From contig NW_023503584.1 of NCBI RefSeq assembly GCF_014529535.1, forward strand, positions 3,890,832-3,954,831: a stretch of DNA of 64,000 nt, given 5' to 3'. The notes below the pieces were generated by a model. It was not told the origin of the DNA. It did no database searches and saw only the letters and a list, made by a program, of their open reading frames with translations. Positions 1 through 11,161 of the stretch are shown here, one piece after another; the stretch's first letter is position 1; the number at the start of each line of letters is the position of its first letter. The DNA is from Bradysia coprophila (Eukaryota; Arthropoda; Insecta; Diptera; Sciaridae). Position numbers and translations under genes: made by a program.

Positions 1-1
1 T

Positions 2-780
2 GGTTCCAAGGACCCTCGTTGTCCACAAATAACTACCACAACAACGACAACATCAAAACCAAACTGTTATCCTGGTTCCAATGATCCACGTTGTCCACAA
101 ATAACCACCACAACAACATCAAAACCAAACTGTTATCCTGGTTCCAAGGACCCTCGTTGTCCACAAATAACCACCACAACAACATCAAGACCAAACTGTT
201 ATCCTGGTTCCAATGATCCACGTTGTCCACAAATAACCACCACAACAACTTCAAAACCGAATTGTTATCCTGGTTCCAAGGACCCTCGTTGTCCACAAAT
301 AACTACCACAACAACATCAAAACCAAATTGTTATCCTGGTTCCCAGGACCCTCGTTGTCCACAAATAACTACCACAACAACGACAACATCAAAACCAAAC
401 TGTTATCCTGGTTCCAATGATCCACGTTGTCCACAAATAACCACCACAACAACATCAAAACCAAACTGTTATCCTGGTTCCAAGGACCCTCGTTGTCCAC
501 AAATAACCACCACAACAACATCAAGACCAAACTGTTATCCTGGTTCCAATGATCCACGTTGTCCACAAATAACAACCACAACAACATCAAAACCAAACTG
601 TTATCCTGGTTCCAAGGACCCACGTTGTCCACAAATAACCACCACAACATCAAAACCAAACTGTTATCCTGGTTCAAAGGACCCTCGTTGTCCACAAATA
701 ACCACAACAACAACACCAAGACCAAACTGTTATCCTGGTTCCAATGACCCACGTTGTCCACAAATAGTATCAACTACTTC
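2..780 (+). repeat. Coding tandem repeat, about 63-69 bp units
   Basis: About twelve head-to-tail units, each a multiple of 3 bp. Neighbours differ mainly at one codon (AAT or AAG, once CAG) and in the length of the ACA/ACC run. Because unit length is a multiple of three, open frames also appear on the opposite strand and in other frames. Those are artefacts of the repeat. Confidence 0.9.
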
Positions 781-1348
781 AGGTCCAACATATTTGCCGC
801 CACTTACACAATCTCCGCCAAAATGTTTCCCAGGTTCAACTGATGTGAGATGTCCAAGACCTTTTGAGCCATCGTCACCAACTACAAGAAAACCAACTAC
901 GCCATATGTACAGCCTCCAACTCCAGCTCCACCAAAATGTGGTCCAGGCTCTGAATTCGATCCGAGATGCCCTCGTCCGTTTGTTCCGTCAAAGTCAACA
1001 ACGACTTTAAAACCAACTTCGTTTAGTCTATGCTATCCAGGTTCGACAGACCCTAACTGTCCAACCGACAATATATCGACACCATCATTCTGTTTCCCCG
1101 GTTCGAAAGACAAGCGTTGTCCACCGCCACCCGATGGACTTGTTACATTGTCTCCAACAACATATTTACCTCCTTTCGGTGACAGTCAACCGTCCCGACA
1201 AGCTAGAAACTCTATTACAAATGAAATCAATCAATTAGAAGAACTAGATTATCATAGCATAAGAAAACGCGATGTCTCCGATGTCTCAAAGGAAGTGATA
1301 TCATTCTCATTGTCATTTAAAGGATATCAATTGGAAAGTACGGATTAA
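2..1348 (+). CDS. Mucin-like secreted protein with CYPGS-DPRCP repeats, 3' part
   Basis: The reading frame is open from base 2 and ends at a TAA at 1346-1348; the 5' end lies outside the window. Residues up to about base 770 form twelve near-identical units (the first one cut), each reading roughly NCYPGS(N/K)DPRCPQI followed by a Thr run and SKPN or SRPN. N and K units mostly alternate. Four diverged units follow, starting CFPGST, CGPGSE, CYPGST and CFPGSK, separated by Pro/Thr-rich spacers with YLPP motifs. The tail contains a dibasic RKR and ends in a short Ser/Phe-rich stretch. Thr/Pro/Ser spacers around paired cysteines suggest an extracellular, O-glycosylated protein (cuticle, peritrophic matrix or mucus). 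That role is inferred from composition, and I do not recognise the ortholog. An AATAAA lies at 1556-1561. Confidence 0.8.
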   Translation, partial: GSKDPRCPQITTTTTTTSKPNCYPGSNDPRCPQITTTTTSKPNCYPGSKDPRCPQITTTTTSRPNCYPGSNDPRCPQITTTTTSKPNCYPGSKDPRCPQITTTTTSKPNCYPGSQDPRCPQITTTTTTTSKPNCYPGSNDPRCPQITTTTTSKPNCYPGSKDPRCPQITTTTTSRPNCYPGSNDPRCPQITTTTTSKPNCYPGSKDPRCPQITTTTSKPNCYPGSKDPRCPQITTTTTPRPNCYPGSNDPRCPQIVSTTSGPTYLPPLTQSPPKCFPGSTDVRCPRPFEPSSPTTRKPTTPYVQPPTPAPPKCGPGSEFDPRCPRPFVPSKSTTTLKPTSFSLCYPGSTDPNCPTDNISTPSFCFPGSKDKRCPPPPDGLVTLSPTTYLPPFGDSQPSRQARNSITNEINQLEELDYHSIRKRDVSDVSKEVISFSLSFKGYQLESTD

Positions 1349-4300
1349 GTTTTACTGTTTTCATGTGTATGATTGAAATGACTGTTGACACAAAATTTAT
1401 TTGAGAATTTACAAGGTTGAGTTATTCCTCTTTTTTAAGTGTTTATAAGTGTAAGAGTATTTTGTTTAGAAATACGATATGTACATTTTGCTGATGTGGT
1501 CGTTCCGTTGTTTTTTATGTACTAGAAATTTAATGCTCGAGTGTACATAACTGGAAATAAATTGTTAATTAAATACAAACCGTTGTTTCGATCCTATAAA
1601 TCTGCTGTATTTGCTGCAGATGTTGGCACGACAAGCGAAAGAAGTTGAAATGCTTGAATACGACAGTCTACTGTGCAGCGTTGTATTTCTTCTATAAGAG
1701 CCACCAACCCAGTTTGCTTAACAATTGTTCAATTTAGATCTTAGGAAACAGCACATACCGGTTTATGAAGGCATGTTATCACAAAGCCAACTTTCATTTG
1801 TTTTGGTCAATATTTGCCATTTTCAGTGTCCAGTTTTATTTGTTGAATGCATCTGCTACTTCTTTCGTTGAACGTATCGAAAAGTGCTTGGTGCAAAATC
1901 TTTTCAACATTATTTTGATAAATAAATTCGCCGACCAGATCTTATCGCTTATTTTTGCCATCGTCGCCGATAACAGATGACTAGAGGCTTCTAAAAGGTG
2001 TTCCGCAATTAATTGTATTTTGGTTTACAGTAATTCGTCTTTGTCAAAATAAAATCTTACCTATACGACCATAAGGTTCGATGAGGATAACATTATGTTT
2101 GTACGTGCTTAAATGAGCGATTACTTGTATTATCACGTTGATGCTCCATAACAAGTGTCCTTTAATGTCCTACCCTTCCATACATAATTCAAAACACTGT
2201 CGTCGCATTTACTCATTAATTAGGACTATCCAACTTTATGTAATACGTCTGTGTAGCATTTCTGTATATATATTTACAACAACGTAAAATTTCAGTCTTA
2301 CAGAGAATGTTCAACCGCATTACAGTTCCCACAACCTACACTCAAATATGTGCCTTATCATGTTCAACAAACATTCGAAACTGGCACTATTAAAATTATA
2401 TTTCTTTTGATCCCATACCCTGTGTTGTATGAAGGGGGTTGAGTTGAGTATTTGATGGTGTCGAACGTAGAAACGACCACTTTACCGAATACATTTTATG
2501 AACAAAACCAATGGCTAATCATTCGTTATCGACAAAGCAAGTGAAGTATCAAAGACTAGGAATTGGACGATATAAATGGTAAACTCATAGGAGTGTAACC
2601 ATAGATCGTGTTTACCAAAATTTAATTTCTGCAGGAAGTCGTGGATATCAAAGACTTAAAAATTTTTATTCCACTATTTCGTTACTTCCAATAAAAGAAC
2701 TGTCCTACACCACAGTTACAATGAAAATCTGATCAGGCACTTGAAAATGTTGCATTTAATGCTATGCTGAAAATATTCCATTTTCCTGTGAACCATCACA
2801 TAATTGACAAAGTGAATTTCGTTTCATTTTACTACATTTTATGTAACGCAAACACGATTACAAATAGTTTGCAGGTTGTATGCGACGTTCGCGTCCACAT
2901 GTTATCAAAAATGAATAATAAAATGTAGGGGGTCACATTTGAAGTAATGTGAAAACACACTACACGTTCACTATTTTGTACCGGGTGTATATTGTATAAT
3001 ATAGTGCTATGCAACCCTCTTACTTATATTGAACGGGACAGGTACATTATACACAGGTACATATACGATTAATATTAATTGGTTTTCCCCGCGTTTTTTT
3101 ATTGTTCTCTGTTTATGCTGGTGTATAGCATGTACGTACACTTATGTGTATTTTCAATTGAATCGAAGAATAAAAAAAAGGATATACACGGGTGAACAAG
3201 TGAGGTACCTCATGATATTATACAGTCAGTTGGAGAATAGTTTGTTTCTCATTTTCACTGTAAGAAGGGTGAAATGGTATTCAATAAATTTTTTGTTTCT
3301 GTACGAAACTACAACAATTGTAACATCAACAATGAGAAGCGAAACACGAAAAATTTCCATTTATATATGACGTCATAGCGTCCAGTTGGAAACGTCGCGC
3401 GCGGTTTCCTCTCATTGTGTGTTCGAAAAAGCGAAATACTTTGTACCTTGTCATGCACCTGTAATACACCGTTGGTGTATACCAATACAACCAGAAATCG
3501 TCCACCACTTATCTCACACAAAAATAAAAGACTCCGTCGGTCAGTACACTACTCAAAAAAAATATCCTTTTTCTTAATGCATTCAGCCAGAGTGAATAAC
3601 TTGAAGTTATTTTAATAAAATTCGCTACCTCAAATTGGAAATCATAAAAAAATTAATTTTGATAATTTTGGGAAGGAGTATTGGTCAATAAATGTGCCTG
3701 ATTCACATCAGTTTATCAGTTTGGGACAACCAACGATTTCAGTGTTAAATTTTTGAATGGAAAATTTTTTTGTGGAAAAAGTGCTCAAGTTAAATTTAGG
3801 ACTTAAGACCATCGAATAAAGGAAAAATCAATGTGACTAAAGTCAAAATAAAATTTTTAGTGATACAGTGACCGCTCATCTAACATGCTCATCAACTTGT
3901 AATTATCAGAAAATAATCAAGAAAGAAAATTCGACAAATTCGTCCTAATCGTCATTCGATGCTCAGGATAAAGGAGAAAAATTTTGGATAGACATTTTTA
4001 CGGATATTAAAATGAAGTTAAAATGGTGAGTACAGGTCAAAAATGTGAAAGTTAAATAAAATTTGTCGAAAATGTTTATTCTTACCCATAGCAGGGTCGA
4101 AAATAAGCGAAGATAAAATTACTAAAAAAAAGCTTCCATGCTACTACGCAATTCTTTCGTCAGCGGAGGTAGCCATATTTTTGTCCTTAGGAAAACGTAT
4201 GGTAGCATAAAATCAATGGACATTTTGTCGAAATCACTGCGATTTTCGTGTGATGATGAAATGATTTTCTATTTGTTCATAAGAATTGAATATAATTTTC

Positions 4301-6141
4301 AATCGAAAATGAAAATTCAGAAAAAGTTTTCGTCTTAGGGGTTTGACGCGTTAATGTAAAAATGTCGACTTTCGATACAGTGGACATCTTTATAAAATTA
4401 ACTAGAAGCGGAAGTGGCGACAGGAAATCGTAGACAGTTAAGTTCGGTGTTAAATGCTTGTATGGCCCATTTGCACTCAAAATTTTGATCGAAATGGAAC
4501 CAAAAATAAGGGAAATATCGAAAATGAGATATATAAGGACAATTTGGAAAAAAGTAGTTTTCTGGAATTGTATCCAATTTACATCGAGACATTACCATTC
4601 TTAGAAGTTTTGCAGTGGTTAAGATTAGCTAACATTTCGTGTGGCTGTAAAAAATAAAAATGTTGTTGTAAAACAATGCTATTAATTCGCGCACTAACTA
4701 AATAACTACCATTCAGAAACAAAACAACAAGACAATAAAAAAGCGATGGGTCCTGTCTGTTGCTTCTTTTTATTGTAGATTCATTTAAAACAAATGAAGT
4801 AAAAGATTTTGTATTAAACACTAGGAGATACTTCAATCCAATGCAATAGCAGGTTCAGAATCTATTAGGATATAAGTTTGCCAAGAGGTTAAATATAAAT
4901 TGTAAGTTCTGTAGACAAACTGCATTAACCCCCTCGACATTTCGCCGCAAATTTTTCATCTCGTTAGCATGGTTGATGTAACCTACCAGAGAGAAGATAT
5001 TTATAAAACAAAGTGTGCTGCCTTCTTAGAGAAGGTTGCCCGTCCACACAGCGTATCCATCAAAACATTTACAGCGAAAAGCTAAGCAAAATTGAACGTT
5101 GAATTATTGGTGACTAGGTACCATATATGTGGTTCTTAATAATCCGGATCGTATCGACCAAAATGTTCCGTAATTTGATTAAGCTGTGAAATATCTAAGT
5201 TAAATTCTCTGGAGAAATCTATCACACCTTTCCCCACTATTCCGCGCGACCCAAACCAAACCCCACGAACTGACCATTTGAGCTTTCCGAAACTTGCACC
5301 ATATTTTTCCTTGTAAAATGGTATGCATTTTTCGTAGATTTGTCTCTTTTCTGATTGGATCTTAGAATCCTGTTCGGTGTCGCTGGAAATATTGAGAAAA
5401 TGATAAGAAGCTATGATGATTCGCTTTTTGGAAAGCGTTAGAAATCTGTTACTTCGTTAATTTTAACATAAATTTTGCTTTGTATAAAGAGAATGGCCAG
5501 AGCTCATAGTCACTTTGTCGTTGTTAATATCAGATGTCTGGTAAATACTAAAAAGGCGTTGAGCTCCTTTTCGAATCTGAAAGAAGCACTGAGCTGATAC
5601 GTGTCTCAACAATTTAAATTTCAAACGTGCCATGAACATCTTCCTTATCTAATTTTTGAAGAAAATTGTAAACTTCAGAGTACATAAAATTACCTTTCAA
5701 ATGACACCCCACACAACCATGCACCATAAGTTTTCAGTCTTTTTTCGGTTGAAAACTTCAACTGTACATATCTCAGTGTAGATGAATTCCAAACCCAATA
5801 AGTCCCCATTTTCCCCGTAAGTACACGCAATTACCTTTCTAATGACACCCCAAACGACACTGTACGGCTCGTGTAACTGCAGAAATTTTTGTAAGAAAAG
5901 TGCGGGTTTTCGGTTTTTGATGACCTCGTACCAGCCACAAAAACTTCGAAGAATTTTTTTGAAAGTGGTTTTGGCTTCTGGGGTCGAATACCTTACTGGG
6001 CACATATAAAAAATTCCAATAGCAAATGCGTCCGATTTCGGTCTTCTGTTTTTCAGAAGAATCCCTCGTAACTTTTTTAAAATTCACACTTTACAAAGCT
6101 TAACAACTTTGATCTATTTCTTCCAGAAAAACCTTTCAGGC
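1349..6141. other. Intergenic, no supported gene
   Basis: AT-rich sequence with only short unconserved open frames. A TATA-like CTATAAGA at about 1692 precedes a 71-codon frame (1765-1980) with a hydrophobic start, too weak to call. Two copies of AATTACCTTTC(A/T)AATGACACCCCA lie about 140 bp apart (about 5689 and 5829), suggesting an old repeated element just upstream of the forkhead gene. The forkhead 5' UTR probably enters through one of the acceptor-like sites TTCTTCCAG or CCTTTCAG between 6117 and 6140. Confidence 0.6.
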
Positions 6142-7842
6142 ATGGATTATGTATATTTGAATTACGCAAATGACAACGACTCAAACGACAATGATGATGG
6201 CACTGATAATAGTAAAATAGTGAACAGCTTGAGTCCATCATTAAGCCCATCCGACAATTCAGTTGAAGGAAATCACAATGTTGAAGACGGTGAAATCGAT
6301 GATGACATGGATGACAATGGATCCGAACAAGAATTGACCAATTTGGGCTGGCTGACTGATTTGAAAAAATTGGCAAGCTGGCCGGATATTGTAGCTGGAG
6401 GAACTGTTGACGATGATGACATCATTGAGCCGATATCGGACAAGAATTTGAGTGAGGAAAGATTCAAAAAGTTTATGATTCAAGTGAAACAGTAAGTGCC
6501 TTGCAATGTCGGACTGGTTTTACGATTAAATTTATTTTGGTTTGTTGTCTTAGGAGCCAACAGATTTATTTAGATCGGGAAGATTTGTATCGTCATAATG
6601 AGCACGAGAAACCGCCATTCAACTATGCTCAGATAATCGCAATGGCAATGATGGACTGTGGTAAAATGACTCTCAAAGACATTTGCAAATGGATTCAAGA
6701 TCGTTTCGCCTACTTTCGGTGCAATGATAATTGGAATGTATGTAAAATTGCGCTGGCTTCTCAACAGTTTTTCACTTACGCAAACCATTTTTCAATTTTC
6801 TAGAATTCGATTCGACACAATTTGTCGTTGCATTTTTGTTTCACCAAAATTGCCCGAGGAAAAAACGAAAAAGGAAAGGGCGGTTACTGGGAGCTCAGCA
6901 TGAATACATCGAAAAGTGAGCGAAAACGGATCCGAAACCGGCGAAAAAGGTTCCTCAACGATAATAACTCCAATGCATCATCTACAGTGGCCAAATACCA
7001 TCCACGAAAATTCAAAAAATCTTCAAAGGCTACGAATGTGATTCCGGAAATAGTCAGTAATGTGAACGACAACAATGCCATCGGTTCGCAACCGATAGCA
7101 TGTGGAAATATGGAAAATTGTGTAGAATTAGACGTGCAAGAGTTGATAAGCGATGGCGAAATTGTGGTGCGAACAGAACCGATTCAGTTCGTGTTGGATC
7201 CGAATGATATATCTTTCAATGCGACAATTGTCACCACAACAGCTGATTTACAAGAGTATGAAGAGCGAAGCGTGATTAATGATGGATCTAATGAGGTGAG
7301 GGTTTTAATGGTTCTAGTTTGAAAGTTCCTGGGAGAGTATACTGAGATGTGTTGGAGTTTCGGAACGATTTAACCTTTTCTCTAAAAGACGTGAGAAACG
7401 TTCTAAGACCTGGTGGCAGTTAATCTGTTAATCTCACACTGTCTGCCTGTATACAATCTTCAGCTCCCCCTGATCTCAAACACCCAGGTCTAAGCGTTGA
7501 TCGGCTGAAGAACCGAATCATTTTTTCGTTTATCAATTTCAGATCTTTCTGGGATGCGACATTCCCCTGTCGGGAGACTGTGTCATCATACCATACAATT
7601 GTCAACCGAACACAAACCAAGCGACCGATGACGATCTCATAACATCGACCATTCACAGCACCTATCTGTCATCAACGGGAACTCAACAAAATGGACCAAA
7701 CGTAATTGTTGAACCGATGCCATACACTCTGTCCGAAATGGACACGGTGCTTGATATTGAACGGGAACTGAGCAATTTTGTCGACATTCCGGATTCGGCT
7801 GAACTGGTTGAGAATGGGTATTTTGACTATACAAACTGGTAA
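6142..7842 (+). CDS. Forkhead-box transcription factor (FoxJ1/FoxN-like)
   Basis: Four exons join in frame: 6142-6491, 6554-6737, 6804-7295 and 7543-7842, giving 441 residues. All introns are GT-AG and the first two are 62 and 66 bp. The start is the first ATG after acceptor-like sites. The N-terminus is very acidic and then carries [11 protein letters not shown], resembling the LTxLxWL motif that precedes the domain in FoxJ1 and FoxN3. The forkhead domain (about residues 135-210) runs from [15 protein letters not shown] through helix 3, NSIRHNLSL, to GKGGYWEL, then a basic [11 protein letters not shown] tail. Helix 3 is split by intron 2. FAYFR plus GKGGYWEL fits FoxJ1 best, where Drosophila fd3F acts in ciliated sensory neurons, but the subgroup is my inference. 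The acidic C-terminus (about residues 342-441) could be an activation region. Confidence 0.9.
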
Positions 7843-8273
7843 ACGTCACAGTTTGGTGGGAGTGGAAAATTTATTTGATAGAAAGTGAATCTAGTCCGTC
7901 CGAGAAAGAAACTATGTGAAAAATTAAAATTATTTATAAATCTAGCAATAAGCATAATAGACGACAAAGCCTTATTATACACTTCAGCATTGTACATTGA
8001 AAGAGAATAGCAATTGAGAACAACTTTGAATGTAATGTTTTAGTCTGGTGGAGTAATAACGCGGATGACATTGAATCTCTTTCTATATTTAGAATTTATG
8101 ACTAAACAATTCATTAAACCATTGGACAGAAGCAATTTTAAAAAGAAATACTAAAAATTTACAAAAATGTTTTTGAAACTATTGTACGTGTGGTTGTAAC
8201 TTGATATTATTTGATTATCTGATTCGGCTCATGAACATTTTATTTATTGCTCAAAACAGAAAATTATTTGAAA

Positions 8274-8279
8274 AATAAA
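8274..8279 (+). terminator. Possible polyadenylation signal of the forkhead gene
   Basis: AATAAA about 430 bp after the stop, inside AT-rich sequence. Chance occurrence is possible at this base composition. Confidence 0.3.
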
Positions 8280-8440
8280 GAAAATTACTAACAAAAAATT
8301 ACGTGAGTAACAAAAATGAATGTTTTCTATTAATTGATACCATTTCTTCCATTACGAAAATCCATCACAAGTCGAGGGGGTAACCATTGACGAAAAATCT
8401 GTACCAAGAGTTCCAATTCCAGTCTAAAATTCCAAAAATT

Positions 8441-8659
8441 CCGTGGACATAGAAATGATAATATCAAAAAATTCCAAAAATTCCAGTCACAAGTTCAATG
8501 ATAATGAGCAATTCTTTTGACACAAATTAAATTAAATTGAAAAACCATAATTCAACTCTGTCTAACTTTCAGGATATTTTCAATCGACCCTCAGAAAATC
8601 ACCTGAAATTTTTTTAGACGAGATATGATTGACCTACACGAAAGTCTAAACTGATCGAA
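8441..8659. repeat. Left copy of 219-bp direct repeat
   Basis: Identical base for base to 10201-10419, in the same orientation. It runs from CCGTGGACATAG to CTGATCGAA. The preceding ten bases are similar in both copies, with one difference. It directly abuts the (TGAA)n tail of the retroelement copy at 8660, so it behaves like an unusually long target-site duplication. Confidence 0.92.
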
Positions 8660-10200
8660 TGAATGAATGAATGAATGAATGAATCTTTATTTCACCGCCA
8701 AATACTGGCTGAATAAACGAAAATACAATAAATTAACAGTTTGCAACTTAAATTAAACAAAATTACAGCAATGACAATGACTCAATTGCAAAGACTACAT
8801 AAGTCTAACGTTCCACAAATTCACGAGCTACGATACCATCGGGCCACCATTCACTTTTTACTATAGAGTCGAAAGCCTCCAAACCGACAGTAATTTTGAA
8901 CGATACAAAGCTAATAGTTGAAAAATCCACATAGGGCGAAACCAATATTTTACACGACACATCTTTAGCAGACGTTATTACGTTCTTTCGAATTAAGTAA
9001 TTGACAATTTGTTCCTCGGTAACAGACGTTTCAAAACTGGCCACGTAAACTACTTTGCAGGTCTCACGGTTCGGCGAAACTGTACGTTGTGACTGAATGT
9101 GGCCAGTAGACGAATTACTTAGCACTTCGGCAAAAGAACTACAATTAGTTGACAGGTTTGTGGGTTCCGATGGATCCTTTAAAGTATCATCAACGGAATT
9201 ACGCTGTGGGCTGGATTGAGCAACATCAACATCAGATTGCGCGATTAATGAATCGGTCAGCAGATTTGAGGCCATTTGAGGCAGGAGTCTCGACCAAACA
9301 ATTTTCGACTTGTTTTACGTTCGCTGATGAATTGAGTTGCGCAACATCGGGTTTCGAGATTACAGATGTCAGCCGATTCGATCCATTTGTGACGGAAGAC
9401 TTCATCAAACGATTTTCGGTTTTCGGCTCTACGTTCATTGATGGACTCATCACTGATTGATCGACGTTTCTAATGTGTTCTCCGGCGCTATTCGATCGGT
9501 TTGGCAACATTACGGGGCGATGACGATTCGGCTTTGCATTTGGAAATGATTTCCGTTGGCGTTTGGCAGCAACTTGCGAGCGTTCGACGGGCGATGAGGT
9601 CGTTATAGCGATGGTTGAATTGACTTTATTGAATGGCGGAGATGAAACGTTAAACGAGCGTGTTTGAAAGATGCATCCATCGCAGAATCATTGAAGATTT
9701 GGCATCTCTCGGTAGCACAACAGCGCATCTTTACTAAAGTTGACACATTCAGCATGGAAAGATTGACGGCAAAACCCATCACAAATAACTTTATTTCGAT
9801 TGTCATTTCGAAAGCAGTCATCGCACACCGTACAGTTGTTCATCTTTTCGATTCAATTTCAACAATCAGCTGGAACGGTACAATCGAAACAGCAACAAGC
9901 GATATACGTTGAATGGCGATGTCGAGCGACTACAATAAAAGGCCGCTATTGTCTGTACAAAACACAATTCGTCGTTTATCACTGAAATAAATAATTCGAC
10001 GATTATTGCCAAAAGAACACACAAACTGTCTGTAAACGTCGATATTTCATTAAAAAAACACTTCGTAACGTAAAATCAAACGACAAAACATCAATAAGAG
10101 TTCATAAAACAGTCCAAATTAACAAAAATTCGAGCACGATCAAAACGAGTATTTTCGACAGCCGCCATACTTACGAGGTCTGAAAAAAAATCCAAAAAAT
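8660..10200 (-). mobile_element. ORF1-only LINE copy (CR1/L2-like tail)
   Basis: Read on the minus strand, the element starts near 10200, carries a single ORF1-like region (9843-8805) and a short 3' part with AATAAAG, and ends in about six ATTC units next to the left direct repeat. No endonuclease or reverse transcriptase follows ORF1. The tail repeat, the PHD-like finger and the C-terminal fold of ORF1 fit CR1/L2-type LINEs. This looks like a non-autonomous half-LINE, comparable in design to the HAL1 elements of mammals. It must have been copied by the enzymes of a full-length relative. Confidence 0.8.
8805..9843 (-). pseudogene. LINE ORF1 protein, broken
   Basis: From an ATG at 9843-9841 the frame encodes a C4HC3 PHD-type finger: C-TV-C, C-DGF-C, H-AE-C, and a last C-DG-C. 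A TGA at 9690-9688 stands just before that last pair, where PHD fingers have Trp (TGG). The frame continues through a Ser/Asn-rich, basic linker. Near 9264-9283 a 10-bp tandem duplication (ATTTGAGGCC then ATTTGAGGCA on the plus strand) shifts the frame. The C-terminal part (9275-8805) has the pattern CKVVYVASFET... ISFVSFKI ... SEWWPDGIVAREF. That is typical of the RNA-binding end of ORF1 proteins in Jockey/CR1-type LINEs. With one stop and one frameshift it cannot make the full protein. Confidence 0.8.
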
Positions 10201-10419
10201 CCGTGGACATAGAAATGATAATATCAAAAAATTCCAAAAATTCCAGTCACAAGTTCAATGATAATGAGCAATTCTTTTGACACAAATTAAATTAAATTGA
10301 AAAACCATAATTCAACTCTGTCTAACTTTCAGGATATTTTCAATCGACCCTCAGAAAATCACCTGAAATTTTTTTAGACGAGATATGATTGACCTACACG
10401 AAAGTCTAAACTGATCGAA
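10201..10419. repeat. Right copy of 219-bp direct repeat
   Basis: Exact duplicate of 8441-8659. It lies at the 5' end of the ORF1-only LINE copy and is followed by unrelated sequence (GCATATATC...). Confidence 0.92.
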
Positions 10420-11161
10420 GCATATATCAAAAGCTGTGAGGAGTGAATAGCCTTAACCCTGAATGCTCTTACGTATTACAGGATATTGGCGACCGAGTGG
10501 AATCCAGTCAAAATCGGGTTGTCAAAAGTAACGAGTTATGGTGTTAAGATGGTGCAAAAGGAAAATTTGTTAGTTAAAGATACAACGAGAAACGACCACT
10601 GGAACTATTTCGTGTTTTTTTATCAGTATGTTTAAATCTATTAAGAATTGACTCAATTGCGGATATTTTTTCGATATATTCGTCAGCTTTATAGTACCAG
10701 TGGTATGGAATTGAGCATTCTAACAAAAATAATATTTGGCAGATTGGGGATATTTCGCGGGATATTTAGTTTTGTTTATTCCCTTTTCGTCTGACAGTTA
10801 TGAAGGACAGGACAATAGGTGAATGTGTAATATAGCTCCTCCTTACGCGTTTGGGCATTCTCCACATAAATAGGAGTATTTTAGAAATGTTTGTTTTACA
10901 AAGTCAAAAATATTAATACCTTCGAGGAGGAAACTACTTTGAAAAACGATGTGTCAATTCGACTTTCCGCTTTCCGCTTTCCGAGTTTTTGAATTGATTC
11001 ACCTAATATCGCAGGACCTATCCAAACCTTATTTCACTGTCTCGATTTTTAAGAACTATGTAATACCGAATACCATCGTCAAAAGAGTGTCAAAATATGA
11101 ACAAAAACTTTTTTATTGCATCCTTTAGTTATATAAGATCGAAATAATCTTTATATTTTGT

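Noticed and set aside
33-773. Long minus-strand open frames opposite the CYPGS repeats
   Set aside because: They arise because the repeat unit is a multiple of 3 bp. The plus-strand protein has conserved cysteines and a diverged unique C-terminus, and the antisense has neither.
1765-1980. 71-codon frame with a signal-peptide-like start, downstream of a TATA-like motif
   Set aside because: No recognisable mature peptide, cysteine pattern or cleavage sites, and no clear splice donor in frame. Left uncalled, though a first exon cannot be excluded.
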